This document shows positions 1 through 19,799 of a stretch of DNA of 64,000 bases, one piece after another. The translations under genes and the position numbers were made by a program. Location of the stretch: positions 372,001 to 436,000 of the forward strand of contig JAESUZ010004906.1 of assembly GCA_017311185.1 (NCBI GenBank), read 5' to 3'. Source of the DNA: Proteles cristata cristata (taxonomy: Eukaryota; Chordata; Mammalia; Carnivora; Hyaenidae). A model generated the notes under the pieces. The model was not told the origin of the DNA. It saw only the letters and a list, made by a program, of their open reading frames with translations, and did not search any database. Numbering within the stretch: the stretch's first letter is position 1; each line of letters starts with the position of its first letter.

Positions 1-936
1 AATACCGTTGATGCTGAACAGTAAAAGCAATTGATGCTGGAAACTAATACTATTTCTTCTGCTTAAAACAGTTAAAATTAGTAAGAACATGAACTGACAG
101 TTAATGAATACATAAATATATGCTGAATATATAATGAATACATGGAAACAAATTTCATTAAGACTGAATTCGTTAAAGGGTGTTGTTTACCTCGTCTTTG
201 CCACCTTAAGTAACAGGCTTTCAGCTATATTGGAAAGGCTCTTCTTCTAATGATCTGTGGCTACCTAAAGGGGTTCCTTAACTCAGGACTTTATGAAGAT
301 AACAGATCTGTTTAAAATAACTGAGCACATTAAATAATGAAAAGTAGGCATTTTACCGTTACATGTGTATATATAAAAAATAGAAATATGTATCTGAGTA
401 TTATCATTAGACTGGAGTTTCTTCTTTTTTAAGGAACTGATATTTAATTTGTCAGTATGACCAAAAGGATATTTCCGGTCTAGTCTGTATTTTGTTGTCT
501 GTTCTGGGATATTTGCTTCTTGTTCCATATCTACTACTACTACCTTTTGCTTAAGCAGTTAATCAGAATACAGTTAATTTTTTTCAAAAGTGATTTCTGT
601 GGAAGACTGCCTTTCACTAGAATATGATCTGTTTGATTCTTGCTGTGACTATGGGGGATTGTAGCTTTTCCTCTCCAATGTGAGTTACTATTAATATTTG
701 TTAGTTAAATTAATTTTTGCCTACTATGACAATGTGTAAAAGGTTCTGAACTCCTATCTCTTCTACTTAGAGTAGAAAATGGAAATACTTCGATTAGATG
801 GCACCCACTTATTCTTTCCCATCCCACAGGTGTGGCTTATGCACACCCTGGGGTTATTCTTAACCGCATGGTTATTTCATGTTCAGTGTCATGTTACCAA
901 GACTCATTGTTGAATCAGAATTCAAAAGACAAACCA
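1..936 (+). other. NBN: NBN intron 13 (part), no feature seen
   Basis: AT-rich intronic DNA upstream of the 1484 exon. No exon, SINE or recognisable LINE could be supported here; human exon 13 coding sequence is not in it. Confidence 0.6.
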
Positions 937-1130
937 TTTTTTTAATGTTTATTTATTTTGAGAGAGTTTGCAAACATGGAAGGGGTAGAGAGAAAGAGAG
1001 AATCCCAAGCAGGCTCTGTGCCATTAACTCAGAGCCCAACATGGGGCTCAAACCCATAAACTGCGAGATCTTGACCTGAACTGAAATCAGAGAGTTGAAC
1101 ACCTAACCAACTGAGCCACCCAGGCACCTC
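937..1130 (-). repeat. CanSINE (tRNA-Lys type), antisense
   Basis: Antisense copy: T-rich tail and TTTATTTATTTTGAGAG at the left, inverted tRNA-like head ACTGAGCCACCCAGGCACC at the right. Moderately diverged. Confidence 0.9.
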
Positions 1131-1254
1131 TAATATATTTTTAAAATTAATGAAGTTACCAAAGGTAAAGCAATTCCTTTTGGCCCAGGTATAGCAAAGA
1201 ACTATAAAGTAGTATAAACTTTTGGGAAATAGTTTGGAAAAAATTTTATTTTAT

Positions 1255-1454
1255 TAAAAAAAATTTTTTTTAAGTTTATTTTGAAGGGGGGTGAATGGGG
1301 GAGAGGCAGAGCAAAGGAGAGATAGAGAATCCCAAGCAGGCTCCAAGCTCCTCACTGAACTCTATGCAGGGCTTAGTCTCATAACTGCGAGATGATGATC
1401 TGAGCCGAAATCAAGAGTCAAGACACTTAACTGACTGAGCCACCCAGTTGCCCC
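1255..1454 (-). repeat. CanSINE, antisense
   Basis: Ends CTGAGCCACCCAGTTGCCCC only 29 bp before the NBN exon acceptor. Diverged copy. Confidence 0.9.
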
Positions 1455-1480
1455 TAATCTTACTACTCTTAACCTTTTAA

Positions 1481-10870
<9,390 letters not shown>

Positions 10871-11030
10871 CTGAGGATTTTATAAAGAAGCCACAGAACA
10901 ACATTTCCCATTAAGCATTTATGTCCTTTTCCTCTGGGATATAAATGAATACAGTATATAGAAGAGATTTAAATTACAAATGTTTTTGGCCTTAATTTGT
11001 TGAATAAAATGCATAAAACTCCATTTCTTT
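10871..11030 (+). other. NBN: NBN 3' UTR, short form
   Basis: AT-rich and free of repeats, from the TAA to just past the first AATAAA (11003-11008). A UTR of about 150 nt fits the short NBN mRNA known in human. A longer form could run to the second signal near 11667. The exact cleavage site is inferred. Confidence 0.6.
11003..11008 (+). promoter_or_regulatory. NBN: Candidate proximal poly(A) signal AATAAA of NBN
   Basis: Canonical hexamer 133 nt after the stop, followed about 20 nt later by a T/GT-rich stretch (TTTGTGTGTG) that would act as the downstream element. Confidence 0.65.
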
Positions 11031-11666
11031 TGTGTGTGACAGTATTATTCAGTTTTTAGTCTTTGTCATCTCATCTCTTATGGCAATTTTTTTATTTTTA
11101 AATGTGGATTTTTACTTATTGAATACTTAATATAGTTGCAATTCAAAATGCTAAAACTACAAAAGGATAAGAAATTAAAGTCCCTAGCTATTTGATTCCC
11201 CTGAAAAAAAATAAAATTCCATGGTCCTTGTTTCTTATGAGTCTTTCTGGAGATTTTTGCTTCCTATTAAAATTTCTATGCATGTAATTTTTCAATAATT
11301 TCCCAGAAAAATGATAACATACAGTATTCTGCATCTTGCTGACTAGATTGGAAGATTATACACTTAGAGCATACCTTTCCCCACATTATACGGTAGCCTT
11401 CCTTGAGCTGAAGTGACCCAAATGAAAAGGACTTCTGTGATGAAGATGTCACCCACATACCATTCTAGTACTAGAAAAGACAAGGTAGAAGATTTCTTCA
11501 AGCTTGAGGGTAGATCGTACTAGAATGAGAAGACTTATTTGGAGATCTTACTGAGCTGTGTTTTGAGCTTCATAGAGCCCTAGTTTTCCTGTCTGCAGAG
11601 CAGAAGAGAGAGGACTGTCTTCGTGTTAAAGGGAGACAAAAAAAATGTCTTTATTTCAAATTTTGT

Positions 11667-11672
11667 AATAAA
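11667..11672 (+). promoter_or_regulatory. NBN: Candidate distal poly(A) signal AATAAA of NBN
   Basis: Canonical hexamer about 800 nt after the stop, in single-copy sequence just before a SINE (11709) that would bound the UTR. Human NBN is known to use alternative poly(A) sites; use of this one is inferred. Confidence 0.35.
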
Positions 11673-11708
11673 GACAATTTTGACTGTACATTAGAATGAT
11701 AGTAGTCT

Positions 11709-11886
11709 TGGGGTGCCTGGGTGGCTCATTTGGTTAAGTGTCTGACTCTTGGTTTGGGTTCAGGTCCTGGTTTGTGGATTCACGCTCTGTATTGGGTCAG
11801 TGCTGCTGGTGTAGAGCCTGCTTAGGATTCTCTGTCCCTCTCTTACCCTCTCCTGCTCCCCCTGATCTCAAAACAAAAAATAAATG
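11709..11886 (+). repeat. CanSINE, sense, diverged
   Basis: Starts GGGTGCCTGGGTGGCTCATT, ends CTCAAAACAAAAAATAAATG. First repeat after the presumed NBN 3' end. Confidence 0.9.
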
Positions 11887-12000
11887 TATGTACTATTGCT
11901 AGATCTTCATGGAAGATTATTGATGTTGACCACATTTTCATGTATTTGTTGGCCATTTGCATGCATTCTTTGAACAAAGGTCTATTCAGCTCCTCTGCTT

Positions 12001-12401
12001 TTTATTTATTTACTCAGGCATTCCCTTTTTTTTATTTTTATTTTTTTTTTACAAATAGTTTGTCAAATTGGTTTCCACATACACCCAGTGCTCATCCCCA
12101 GTGCCCCCTCCATGCTCTTCTCCCCCTCCCCACATCCGTTTTTGTCAGCATTCAAGCCGCTCATGAGAGACTCTTGAATGCTGAGAACTGAGGACTGATG
12201 GGGGGGGAGGAGAAGAGCATGGAGGGGGGCACTTGTGGGGATGAGCACTGGGTGTTATGTGGAAACCAATTTGACAAACTATTTGTAAAAAAAAATAATA
12301 AAATTAAAAAAAAACATTTTAAAAAAGAAAAAAAGAAGTCTCTCATGGTTTGCCTCTTTCCCCCACCATTTTCCCTCTTCTCCCCTATGGTCCCTCCATT
12401 A
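12001..12401. mobile_element. Palindromic L1 3'-end insertion inside the old L1
   Basis: Two opposite copies of the felid L1 3' end. The left arm is antisense (ACAAATAGTTTGTCAAATTG from 12051), the right arm sense (CAATTTGACAAACTATTTGT to 12286), centred near 12165 where TCAGCATTCAAG faces CTTGAATGCTGA. An antisense remainder (GTCTCTCATGGTTTGCCTC, from 12338) follows the right arm's A-rich tail. Outer 13-bp direct repeats AGCTCCTCTGCTT (11988-12000) and AGTTCCTCTGCTT (12402-12414) suggest one insertion event. Confidence 0.75.
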
Positions 12402-12525
12402 AGTTCCTCTGCTTGTTTTTAAAATTGGATTGTTTGCTTTTTGCTGTTGAGTTGGAGTTCTTTATATATTTTGGTTATTAACCCCTTATCAGATACATGA
12501 TTTGTATATATTTTCTCCCATTCCA

Positions 12526-12570
12526 TAGGCTGCCTTTGTGTTTCTTTTTTTTTTTTTTTAGGCTGCCTTT
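12526..12570 (-). mobile_element. Minimal poly(T) insertion with 12-bp target-site duplication
   Basis: TAGGCTGCCTTT occurs at 12526-12537 and 12559-12570, enclosing GTGTTTC plus a T-run. The flanking old-L1 text is continuous if one copy and the T-run are removed. It looks like a retrotransposition product with almost only a poly(A) tail. Confidence 0.6.
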
Positions 12571-13279
12571 ATATTTGGTTGATGGCTGCTTTTGAGGTGT
12601 AGAAGCTCTTTAATTTGATGTAGTTGCACTTGTTTTTTATTTTGTTGATTTTGCTTTTGGTATCAAATCCAAAAATAATCATTGTCATGATTAATACAAA
12701 GAAGCTTATTAACTCCTTTGTTTTCTTCTAGGAGTTTCATGGCTTCAGACCTTACATTTAAGTCTTATTATAATCCATTTTTAGTTGATTTTTGATATGG
12801 GGCAAGATAGTCCAGTTTCATTCTTATGTGTGTGGGGGCTGTTCAGTTTTCCTACAATCATTTTGGAGAGACTATCTTTTCTCTGTTATATACTCATGGA
12901 TCCTTTGTCAAAAATTGAGCACAAATGCATTTATTTCTGGGTTCTCTATAAATTTGATCTATATGTCTTTTTATGCCAATAGCAAATAATTTTTATTATA
13001 CAGCTTTGTAATATACTTTGGAATCAGGAAATATGCCTCCAACTTTGTTATCTCTCAAGACTGCTTTGGCTCTTCAGAGTTTTAGTATGGGTCCAGCTTT
13101 ATTCTTTCATGTCTGACTATCCAATTATTCCAGCACAATTTTTTGAAGAGACCCTTCTCCATTGAGTGTCTTGGCTCCCTTCGCAAATATTAGTTGGCCA
13201 TACATAGTTGGGTTTATTTTTGGGCTCTTGATTCTGTATTTGTCTTGATGTATTTGTTTTTATACCAGTACCATACTGT

Positions 13280-14343
13280 TGCGCCGGAGACCGAAACTGC
13301 ACAGGTCATCCCTGATGGCAAGGCCCAGGGAAACACCTGTGTGAAAGGACTGCGCAGATCATCCCTGATGGCAAGGCCCAGGGAAGAGACTGCAGTGCAG
13401 TCAGAAGAACCCCCAGAAGAATTCTTCTCTACTTTGTACTTTTTACTCTCACTTCTGCTGTTAGTCTATTCTAGGGTTAATATGAAACCAGAATCGCCCA
13501 AAGTTCCCCCCTTCCTCCAAAATGGAATGTGTCTAAATATCATGTCTGCCCCCTCAATCAGATGTTATCTAATAAATATTGTAGCAATTAGCAAAATTGG
13601 AGACAGTCCAGTATGCATTGGGTCTATAAGAGACATAGAATTAATTTTCCTTGTAGGAGTCTAATTGCCAGTACGAATACATATTATGCCATAAGCAAAA
13701 ACAAAAACAAGATTTAATAGTTTTGGAGGGCTTTCTCAAAAAAGTGTTAGAGAAAAATTTGCCTGCTGACCTCAAGCCTGTAAGGCAACTTATGGATTGT
13801 TCTGGCCAAAGAATGAGATTGGTAAATGCAGAGACCAAATTCTAGTTGATCCATGTAAAAATGTCCATACGTCATCTATGATAAATGTTGACATTGTTCT
13901 TTCTTAGGAGTTGTGAGAGTCTTGTTACCTACACCATGGATACAAGTATATCCTATTTTTGCATGCCCACTGAATTTAAACAAAGGACACTGTGATCTCA
14001 TGTATTCTAGCAATATACTTCACTTATCCTTAGATACTCTGTCATACGTAGTAAATATATAAAACTTCTTATGACTACCTGGTTAAATTTTATTGGTTGA
14101 AGTGGAAATCATGTACCGTGAAATCACTGTTGCCAAGAAAACTTAAAAATGTTAATTCCCATGACTGTACTCAAAAAATATAAATTGTTTAAGCATGATT
14201 GTTTGAATTTGCTATATAAAAACCCTAAGCTGAAAAATAAATTTGAGCAGTCCACCTGAAGAGGCTGGCTCTGTGTCTTCTTTTGCCGACGCCAACCATC
14301 ACTCTCCGGGCCAACCCTGGCTTGCAGAGGCTGGTCCCCTGCA
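13280..14343 (+). mobile_element. Solo LTR of an endogenous retrovirus (ERV1-like by TSD)
   Basis: Begins TGCGCCGG and ends CCTGCA, with 4-bp direct flanks CTGT on both sides (13276-13279, 14344-14347). The flanking L1 text runs on across it. Sense features: TATATAAA about 14213, AATAAA about 14239, then a GC-richer end, as in U3-R-U5. About 1.06 kb is long for an LTR; a repeated block at its start (13296-13331 and 13349-13384) adds some of that. No gag/pol/env reading frame, so a solo LTR left by recombination. Confidence 0.7.
13296..13384 (+). repeat. Direct repeat in the LTR, two units 53 bp apart
   Basis: The block containing TCATCCCTGATGGCAAGGCC occurs twice with two or three differences. 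Such repeats are usual in retroviral U3 enhancer regions. Confidence 0.85.
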
Positions 14344-14492
14344 CTGTTGTGCTAACTATAGCTTTATACTGTAGCTTGAAATAAAGAATTGTGATGCCTA
14401 CTGTTTAGCTCTTTCTCAGGAATTTTTGGGCTATTTGGGGTCTTTTGTGGTTCCATATAAATTGTAGCAGTGCTTTTTCTACTGTAAATATA

Positions 14493-14545
14493 CCATTGGA
14501 ATCTTAATAGGAATTGCATTGAATCTGTAGATGCCTTTTAGTAGT
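14493..14545. repeat. Source copy of a 53-bp duplicated block in the old L1
   Basis: Begins CCATTGGAATCTTAATAGGA and lies where L1 order predicts it. A second copy with one difference lies at 15428-15480. Confidence 0.8.
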
Positions 14546-15427
14546 AGTAACATTTTTAATATTATTCAGTCCATAAACTTTTCTATTTGTATCTTCAGTT
14601 TCTGTTTTCAGTGTTTTGTAGTTTTCAGAGTAGAGATCTTTTACCTCCTTAGTTAATGTTGTTCCTAAGTATTTTTGGTGCCATTTCAAATGGGATCTAC
14701 TTATTTTTCAGAAAAATTTGTGTTAACTGTATAGAAATTCTACTGATTTTGTAAGTTAATTTTGTTTTGTATCCTGTAATTTTTCTGAATTTGTTGATCA
14801 AATATAACAGTTTTTTGGTTGAGTCTTTAGTATTTTTTAATAAAGTCATGTTTCTGCAAATGGAGACAATTTTACTTCTTCCTTCCCAATTGTGAAACCT
14901 TTTCATTTCTTTTTCTTGCCTGATTGCTCTAGCTAGCATTTCTAATAGTATGTTGAATAGGAGTGGTGAGAGGGACCACCTTGTTTTGTTCCTGATCTTA
15001 GAGGGAAAGCTTTCAGCTTTTTAGCAGTGAGTGTGATGTTAGCTGTGGGTTTGCCGTGAATGGCCTTTATTATGTGGAGGTATGTTCCCTCCATACCCAG
15101 TTTGTTGAGTTTTTATTATGAATGAATATTGAATTTTGTTACATAGTTTTTCTGCATCTATTCAGATGACTGTATGATTTGTATTCTTCATTTACTTAAA
15201 GGTAAGTATCATTGAATTATTTGCAAATGTTGAACCATCCTTGCATTCCTTGTCATGGTATATGATCTTTTTAATGTATTGTTGATTTTGGTTTGCTAAT
15301 ATTTTATTGAGGACTTTTGCATCTATGTTCATCTGAGATACTGGCCTGTAATTTTATTGTAATTTTCTGCTTTTGCCATCAGAATAATGCTAGCCTCATA
15401 AAATGGGTGTTTCTTCCACTGAATATG

Positions 15428-15480
15428 CCATTGGAATCTTAATAGGAATTGCACTGAATCTGTAGATGCCTTTTAGTAGT
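15428..15480. repeat. Misplaced second copy of the 53-bp block
   Basis: Same strand, 935 bp to the right of 14493-14545, one mismatch. It interrupts the L1 text between AAATGGGTGTTTC and GAAGAGTTTGGGAAGG, where this block does not belong. Confidence 0.8.
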
Positions 15481-16243
15481 ATTGAAAGAGTTTTGGGAAG
15501 AGTTTGGGAAGGATTGGTTTTAATTCCTCTGTAAATGTTTGTACAATTCACCAATGAAACCACCTAATCTGGCTTTTCTCTGTTGGGAGGTGTTTGATTA
15601 CTGATCAGTCTCCTTAGTAATACTTAATCTATTCAGAAACTTTGTTTCTTCATGATTGCATATTTAGATTATATAGTCCTAGAAATGTACCCATTCCTGC
15701 TAAATTCTACAGCTTTCAGCACTTAATTTATTCTGTTATGATTCTTCATATTTATGTGGTATCAGTTGTAACGTCTCCACTTTGATTTCTAATGTAACTT
15801 TTTCGTGTCTTTTTTAAAGCCTAGTTAGTTAATCTTTTTTTAAAAAATAGCCTTGGTTTCATTGATCTTTTGTGTTTTAGTCTCATTTATTTCTGCTCTG
15901 ATCTTTATTTCCTTCCTTCTACTAACTTTAGGCTTAGTTCTTGTTTTTAGTTCCTTGAGGTATAAATTTAGGTTTTTTGAGATCTTTATTGTTTCTTGGT
16001 GTAGGCAGTTACTGATAATGAACTTCTTAGAATGCATCCCATAAGTTTTGGTGTGCTTTCTTTATGCTTTAATTTGTCTCAAGGTACTTTTATTTCTCTT
16101 TTGATCTCTTCTTTGATCCATTGGTTGTTCAGTAGTATGCAGCCTTATCTCCACCTATTTGTGAGTTTTCCAGTTTTCTTCTTGTAATTGAATTTTAGTT
16201 GTATAGTGTGATAAGATGCTTGATACAAGGATTTCAGTCTTAA

Positions 16244-16470
16244 AATTTTTTTTTAATGTTTTATTTATTTCTGAGAAAGAGAGAGAGAGAGAGAGACAGC
16301 ATGAGCAGGGGAGGGTCAGAGAGACAGGGAGATACAGAATCTGAAGCAGGCTCCAGGCTCTGAGCTAGCCGTCAGCACAGAGCCCAATGCACGGCTTGAA
16401 CCCATGAACCGTGTGATCATGACCTGAGCCGAAGTCGGATGCTTAACCGACTGAGCCACCCAGGCTCCCC
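16244..16470 (-). repeat. CanSINE, antisense, in old L1
   Basis: Ends CTGAGCCACCCAGGCTCCCC. L1 text resumes on both sides; a pair AGTCTTAAAA flanks the insertion as part of its target duplication. Confidence 0.93.
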
Positions 16471-16590
16471 AAGTCTTAAAACTTTTAAGACTTGCTTTGT
16501 GGTCTAACATATGATCTACCCTGTAGAATATTCATGTGTGCTTGAGAAGAGTATGTAGTCTGCTGCTGTTGGATGGAATGTTCTGTAAAT

Positions 16591-16811
16591 TTTTTTTTTT
16601 AATATTTTTTATTTATTTCTAGGGAGAGAGAGAGAAAGACAGCATGAGCAGGGGAGGGTCAGAGAGAAAGGGAGACACAGACCGAAACAGGCTCCAGGCT
16701 CTGAGCTGGCAGTCAGCACAGAGCCCGACGCGGGGCTCGAACCCACGAACCGCGAGATCATGACCTAAGCGAAAGGTGGACGCTTAACCGACTAAGCCAC
16801 CCAGGCGCCCC
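16591..16811 (-). repeat. CanSINE, antisense, little-diverged, in old L1
   Basis: Ends CTAAGCCACCCAGGCGCCCC. Flanks TGTTCTGTAAATTTTT and TGTTCCGTAAATTTTT form the target-site duplication. Confidence 0.95.
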
Positions 16812-17228
16812 TGTTCCGTAAATTTTTAAGTCCATCTGGTCTAATGCATCACTTCAGCCCCATATTCTGTGATAGATTTTCTTTCAAATCTATCCATCAC
16901 GTAAAATGGGGCATTGAAGTCCCCTACTGTTATTGTATTGCTGTCCATTTCTTCTTCAAGTCTATTAAATTTGTCCTATATATAGGTGCTTTAATGTTGG
17001 GCGCATAAATATTTACATTTGTTATTGATCTTTAATATTCTATAATCTTTTGTTTCTTATACTCTTGGAATAGAAGTCTATCTTAAGTATAGCTACTCCT
17101 GCCTTCTTTTTTTGTTTCCATCTGCATGGAATATCTTTTCCTATCCCTTCACGTTCAGTCTGTGTTATGTCCCTAAAGCTGACATGAGTCTCTTGTAAGC
17201 AGCTTTTAGTTGGATCTCGTTTGTGTTG

Positions 17229-17438
17229 TTTTGTTTTTAAATGTTTGTTTATTTTGAGATTGAGAGAGAGAAAGCAAGCTGAGGAGGGACAGAGAGAGAT
17301 GGAGGGAGAGAATCCCAAGCAGGACCCACGCTGTCAGCACAGAGCCTGACGTGGGGCTCCAACTCACAAACTGTGAGGTCATGACCTGAGCCGAAATCAA
17401 GAATCAGACACTCAATTGCTGAGCCACCCAGGCGCTCC
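17229..17438 (-). repeat. CanSINE, antisense, in old L1
   Basis: Ends TGAGCCACCCAGGCGCTCC; flanked by TTTGTGTTGTTTTGTTTT and TGTTTTGTTTGTTTT, partly duplicated target. Confidence 0.93.
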
Positions 17439-17897
17439 TGTTTTGTTTGTTTTAATCCATTCTATCACTCAGTTTCTTTTCATTGAAAGATTTAGACCAT
17501 GTACATTTAAAGTAATTGTGGATATGTATGAACTTACTGTCATTTGGCTAATTGTTACCTGGGTAATTTCTGTAAATTGTTTTATAATTCCTTTATGCCT
17601 TTCTTCTCGCTCTCTTCCTTTGTGATTTGGTAATTTTCTGTAGTGGTATATTTAGATTCCTTTCCTTTTATTTTTTTCATATCTAATGTAGATTCTTGGC
17701 TTTGTGTTTACCATGAAGCTTAAATAAGATATACAGTCTTTTTAAAACTGATAAACTTTCCCTTGAATGCATATTAAAACTGCATTTTTATTCTTCCCCT
17801 ATGCTGTTTTTGATGTCACAATTTACATATTTTTACCTTATGTAACTATTAACAAATTATTGTACTTACTTTTTTTACGTTTCTTACAAATTCCTTC

Positions 17898-18091
17898 ATC
17901 TTTTTAAAAAATGTTTATTTAGAGAGAGAGCAGGGGAAGTGAAGAGAGAGAGGAGAGAGAGAGAATTCCAAGCAGACTCCACATTGTCAGAGCAGAGCCC
18001 AACATGGGCTTGAACTCACAAACTGTGAGATCATGACCTGAACTGAAATCAACAGTCAGATACTTAACTGGCTGACCCAGCCAGCCATCCC
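17898..18091 (-). repeat. CanSINE, antisense, diverged, in old L1
   Basis: AATGTTTATTTAGAGAGAG at the left, inverted head decayed to CTGACCCAGCCAGCCATCCC. Confidence 0.85.
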
Positions 18092-18173
18092 TACTTTTTT
18101 GTCTTTAAACTTTCATACTAGATTTATAAATGATTTACCTATCACCATTACAATATTATTTTCTTTTTTTTCT

Positions 18174-18397
18174 TTTAAAAATTTTTAATGTTTTTTATTT
18201 ATTCTAGGAGAGAGAGAGAGAGACAGCGTGAGCAGGGGAGGGTCAGAGAGAGAGGGAGTGACAGACTCTGAAACAGGCTCCAGGCTCTGAGCTGGCAGTC
18301 AGCACAGAGCCCGACGCGGGGCTCGAACCCACGAACCGCAAGAACTTGACCTAAGCGAAAGTCGGACGCTTAACCGACTAAGCCACCCAGGCGCCCC
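18174..18397 (-). repeat. CanSINE, antisense, little-diverged, in old L1
   Basis: Ends CTAAGCCACCCAGGCGCCCC; target duplication ACAATATTATTTTC on both sides (about 18149 and 18399). Confidence 0.95.
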
Positions 18398-18753
18398 TAC
18401 AATATTATTTTCAATTTATGTATTTATCTTTACCAAAGAGATTTTTTTATTTTCCTGTTACTAATTACTGTTCTTTCTTTTCAGCTTGAAGAAGTCCCTT
18501 TAACATTTCTTGTAAAGCTAGTTGAGTGACAATAAGCTGCAGTTTTTTTATCTGGAGAACTCCATCTCTCCATCGATTCTGAAGGACAACTTTGCTGGGT
18601 AGGCTATTCTTGATTGGCACTTTTTTAGCAATTTAAATCTGTCATTCCACTCCCTTCTGGTCTGCCGTATTTCTGACGAATAATTCTTATAATCCTGTAG
18701 GGGGCTGCCTTGTAAGTAACAAATGGCTTTTGCCATTCTGCTTTCAAGATTGC

Positions 18754-18936
18754 CTTTTTTTTTTTTTGAGATCGAGAGAGAGCGAGGGGGGCGGAGGCAG
18801 AGAGAGAGAGAGGGTCTTAAGTGGGCTCCATGCTGAACGCAGAGCCCGACACAAGGCTCAATTCCACAACCCTGGGGATCATGACAGCTGAAATCAGGAG
18901 TTGGACACTCAACCAGCTGAGCCACCCCAGCACCCT
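18754..18936 (-). repeat. CanSINE, antisense, in old L1
   Basis: Ends CTGAGCCACCCCAGCACCC; GA-rich segment at 18770-18815. Confidence 0.9.
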
Positions 18937-19021
18937 ATGATTCTTACTTTGTCTTCAACTTTTGACTCTTATTTAATGTGTCATTATGGGTGTTTTGGGA
19001 TTCTACTTCATTAGAACATTT

Positions 19022-19215
19022 TGGGGCACCTGGGTGGCTCAGTTAAGCATCCAACTCTTGGTTTCAGCTCAGGTCCTGATCTCAAAGTTGTGAGATCGAG
19101 CCCCACAGTGGGCTCTGCGCTGACTCTGCTTGGGATTCTCTGTCTCCTCTCTCTGTGCCTCCTCTGCTTGTGCTCGCGCTCGTGCTCTCTCTCTCTCTCT
19201 CTTTAAATATAATTT
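19022..19215 (+). repeat. CanSINE, sense, in old L1
   Basis: Starts GGGGCACCTGGGTGGCTCAG and ends in CT repeats plus TTTAAATATAA. Confidence 0.9.
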
Positions 19216-19799
19216 TTTTAAAGAACTTTTCAGTTTTCCTAGATCTGGATGCCAGTTTCTTTCCTCGGTGGTTAGAGATATTTTCATGTATTTTTTTCTT
19301 TGAACAAGCTTTCTGCCTCCTTATGTCTTCTTGTGAGGTCTCTATAAAGCAAATATTGGTCCCCTGAGTCCCATAAGCTGTCTACACTATTTTTCATTTT
19401 TTCTTCTCTCCTCTAATTAGATTAATTCCCTGTCCTATCTTTGAGTTCACTTTTTCTTCTGTCTCCTCTCTCCTAGTCTGTTTTGAACCCCTCTGTTGAA
19501 TTTTCAGTTTAGTTTAATATTCTTCAGCCTTCTGATACCTGTTTGATTCTTTTCTCTTTATTGAAATCACTTTTTGCATATATTATTCTGACTTGGGCAG
19601 CATCTCAGTGACCATTATTAACTCTTTGTCAGATAAATCACTAATCTCCAAGGACTGCTTCTGAATTTTTGTTCTGTGTGGAACATTTTTCTATATTTCT
19701 TCATTTTCCTTGGCTCTCTGTGTTGATTTCTGTGTATGAGGTAACATAGGCAGAAATAACATAGGTGAGGGTGTGCCGAGTTCTGTAACTGTCCTAAAG

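Noticed and set aside
13280..14343. Full endogenous retrovirus
   Set aside because: Only one LTR is present and no gag, pol or env text; flanking DNA is old L1 on both sides.
18548..18925. Short frames with text like AQSVKHPTSAQVM or MSRGGSEREGDTESE, here and in many other places
   Set aside because: They are translations of CanSINE copies and recur wherever one lies.
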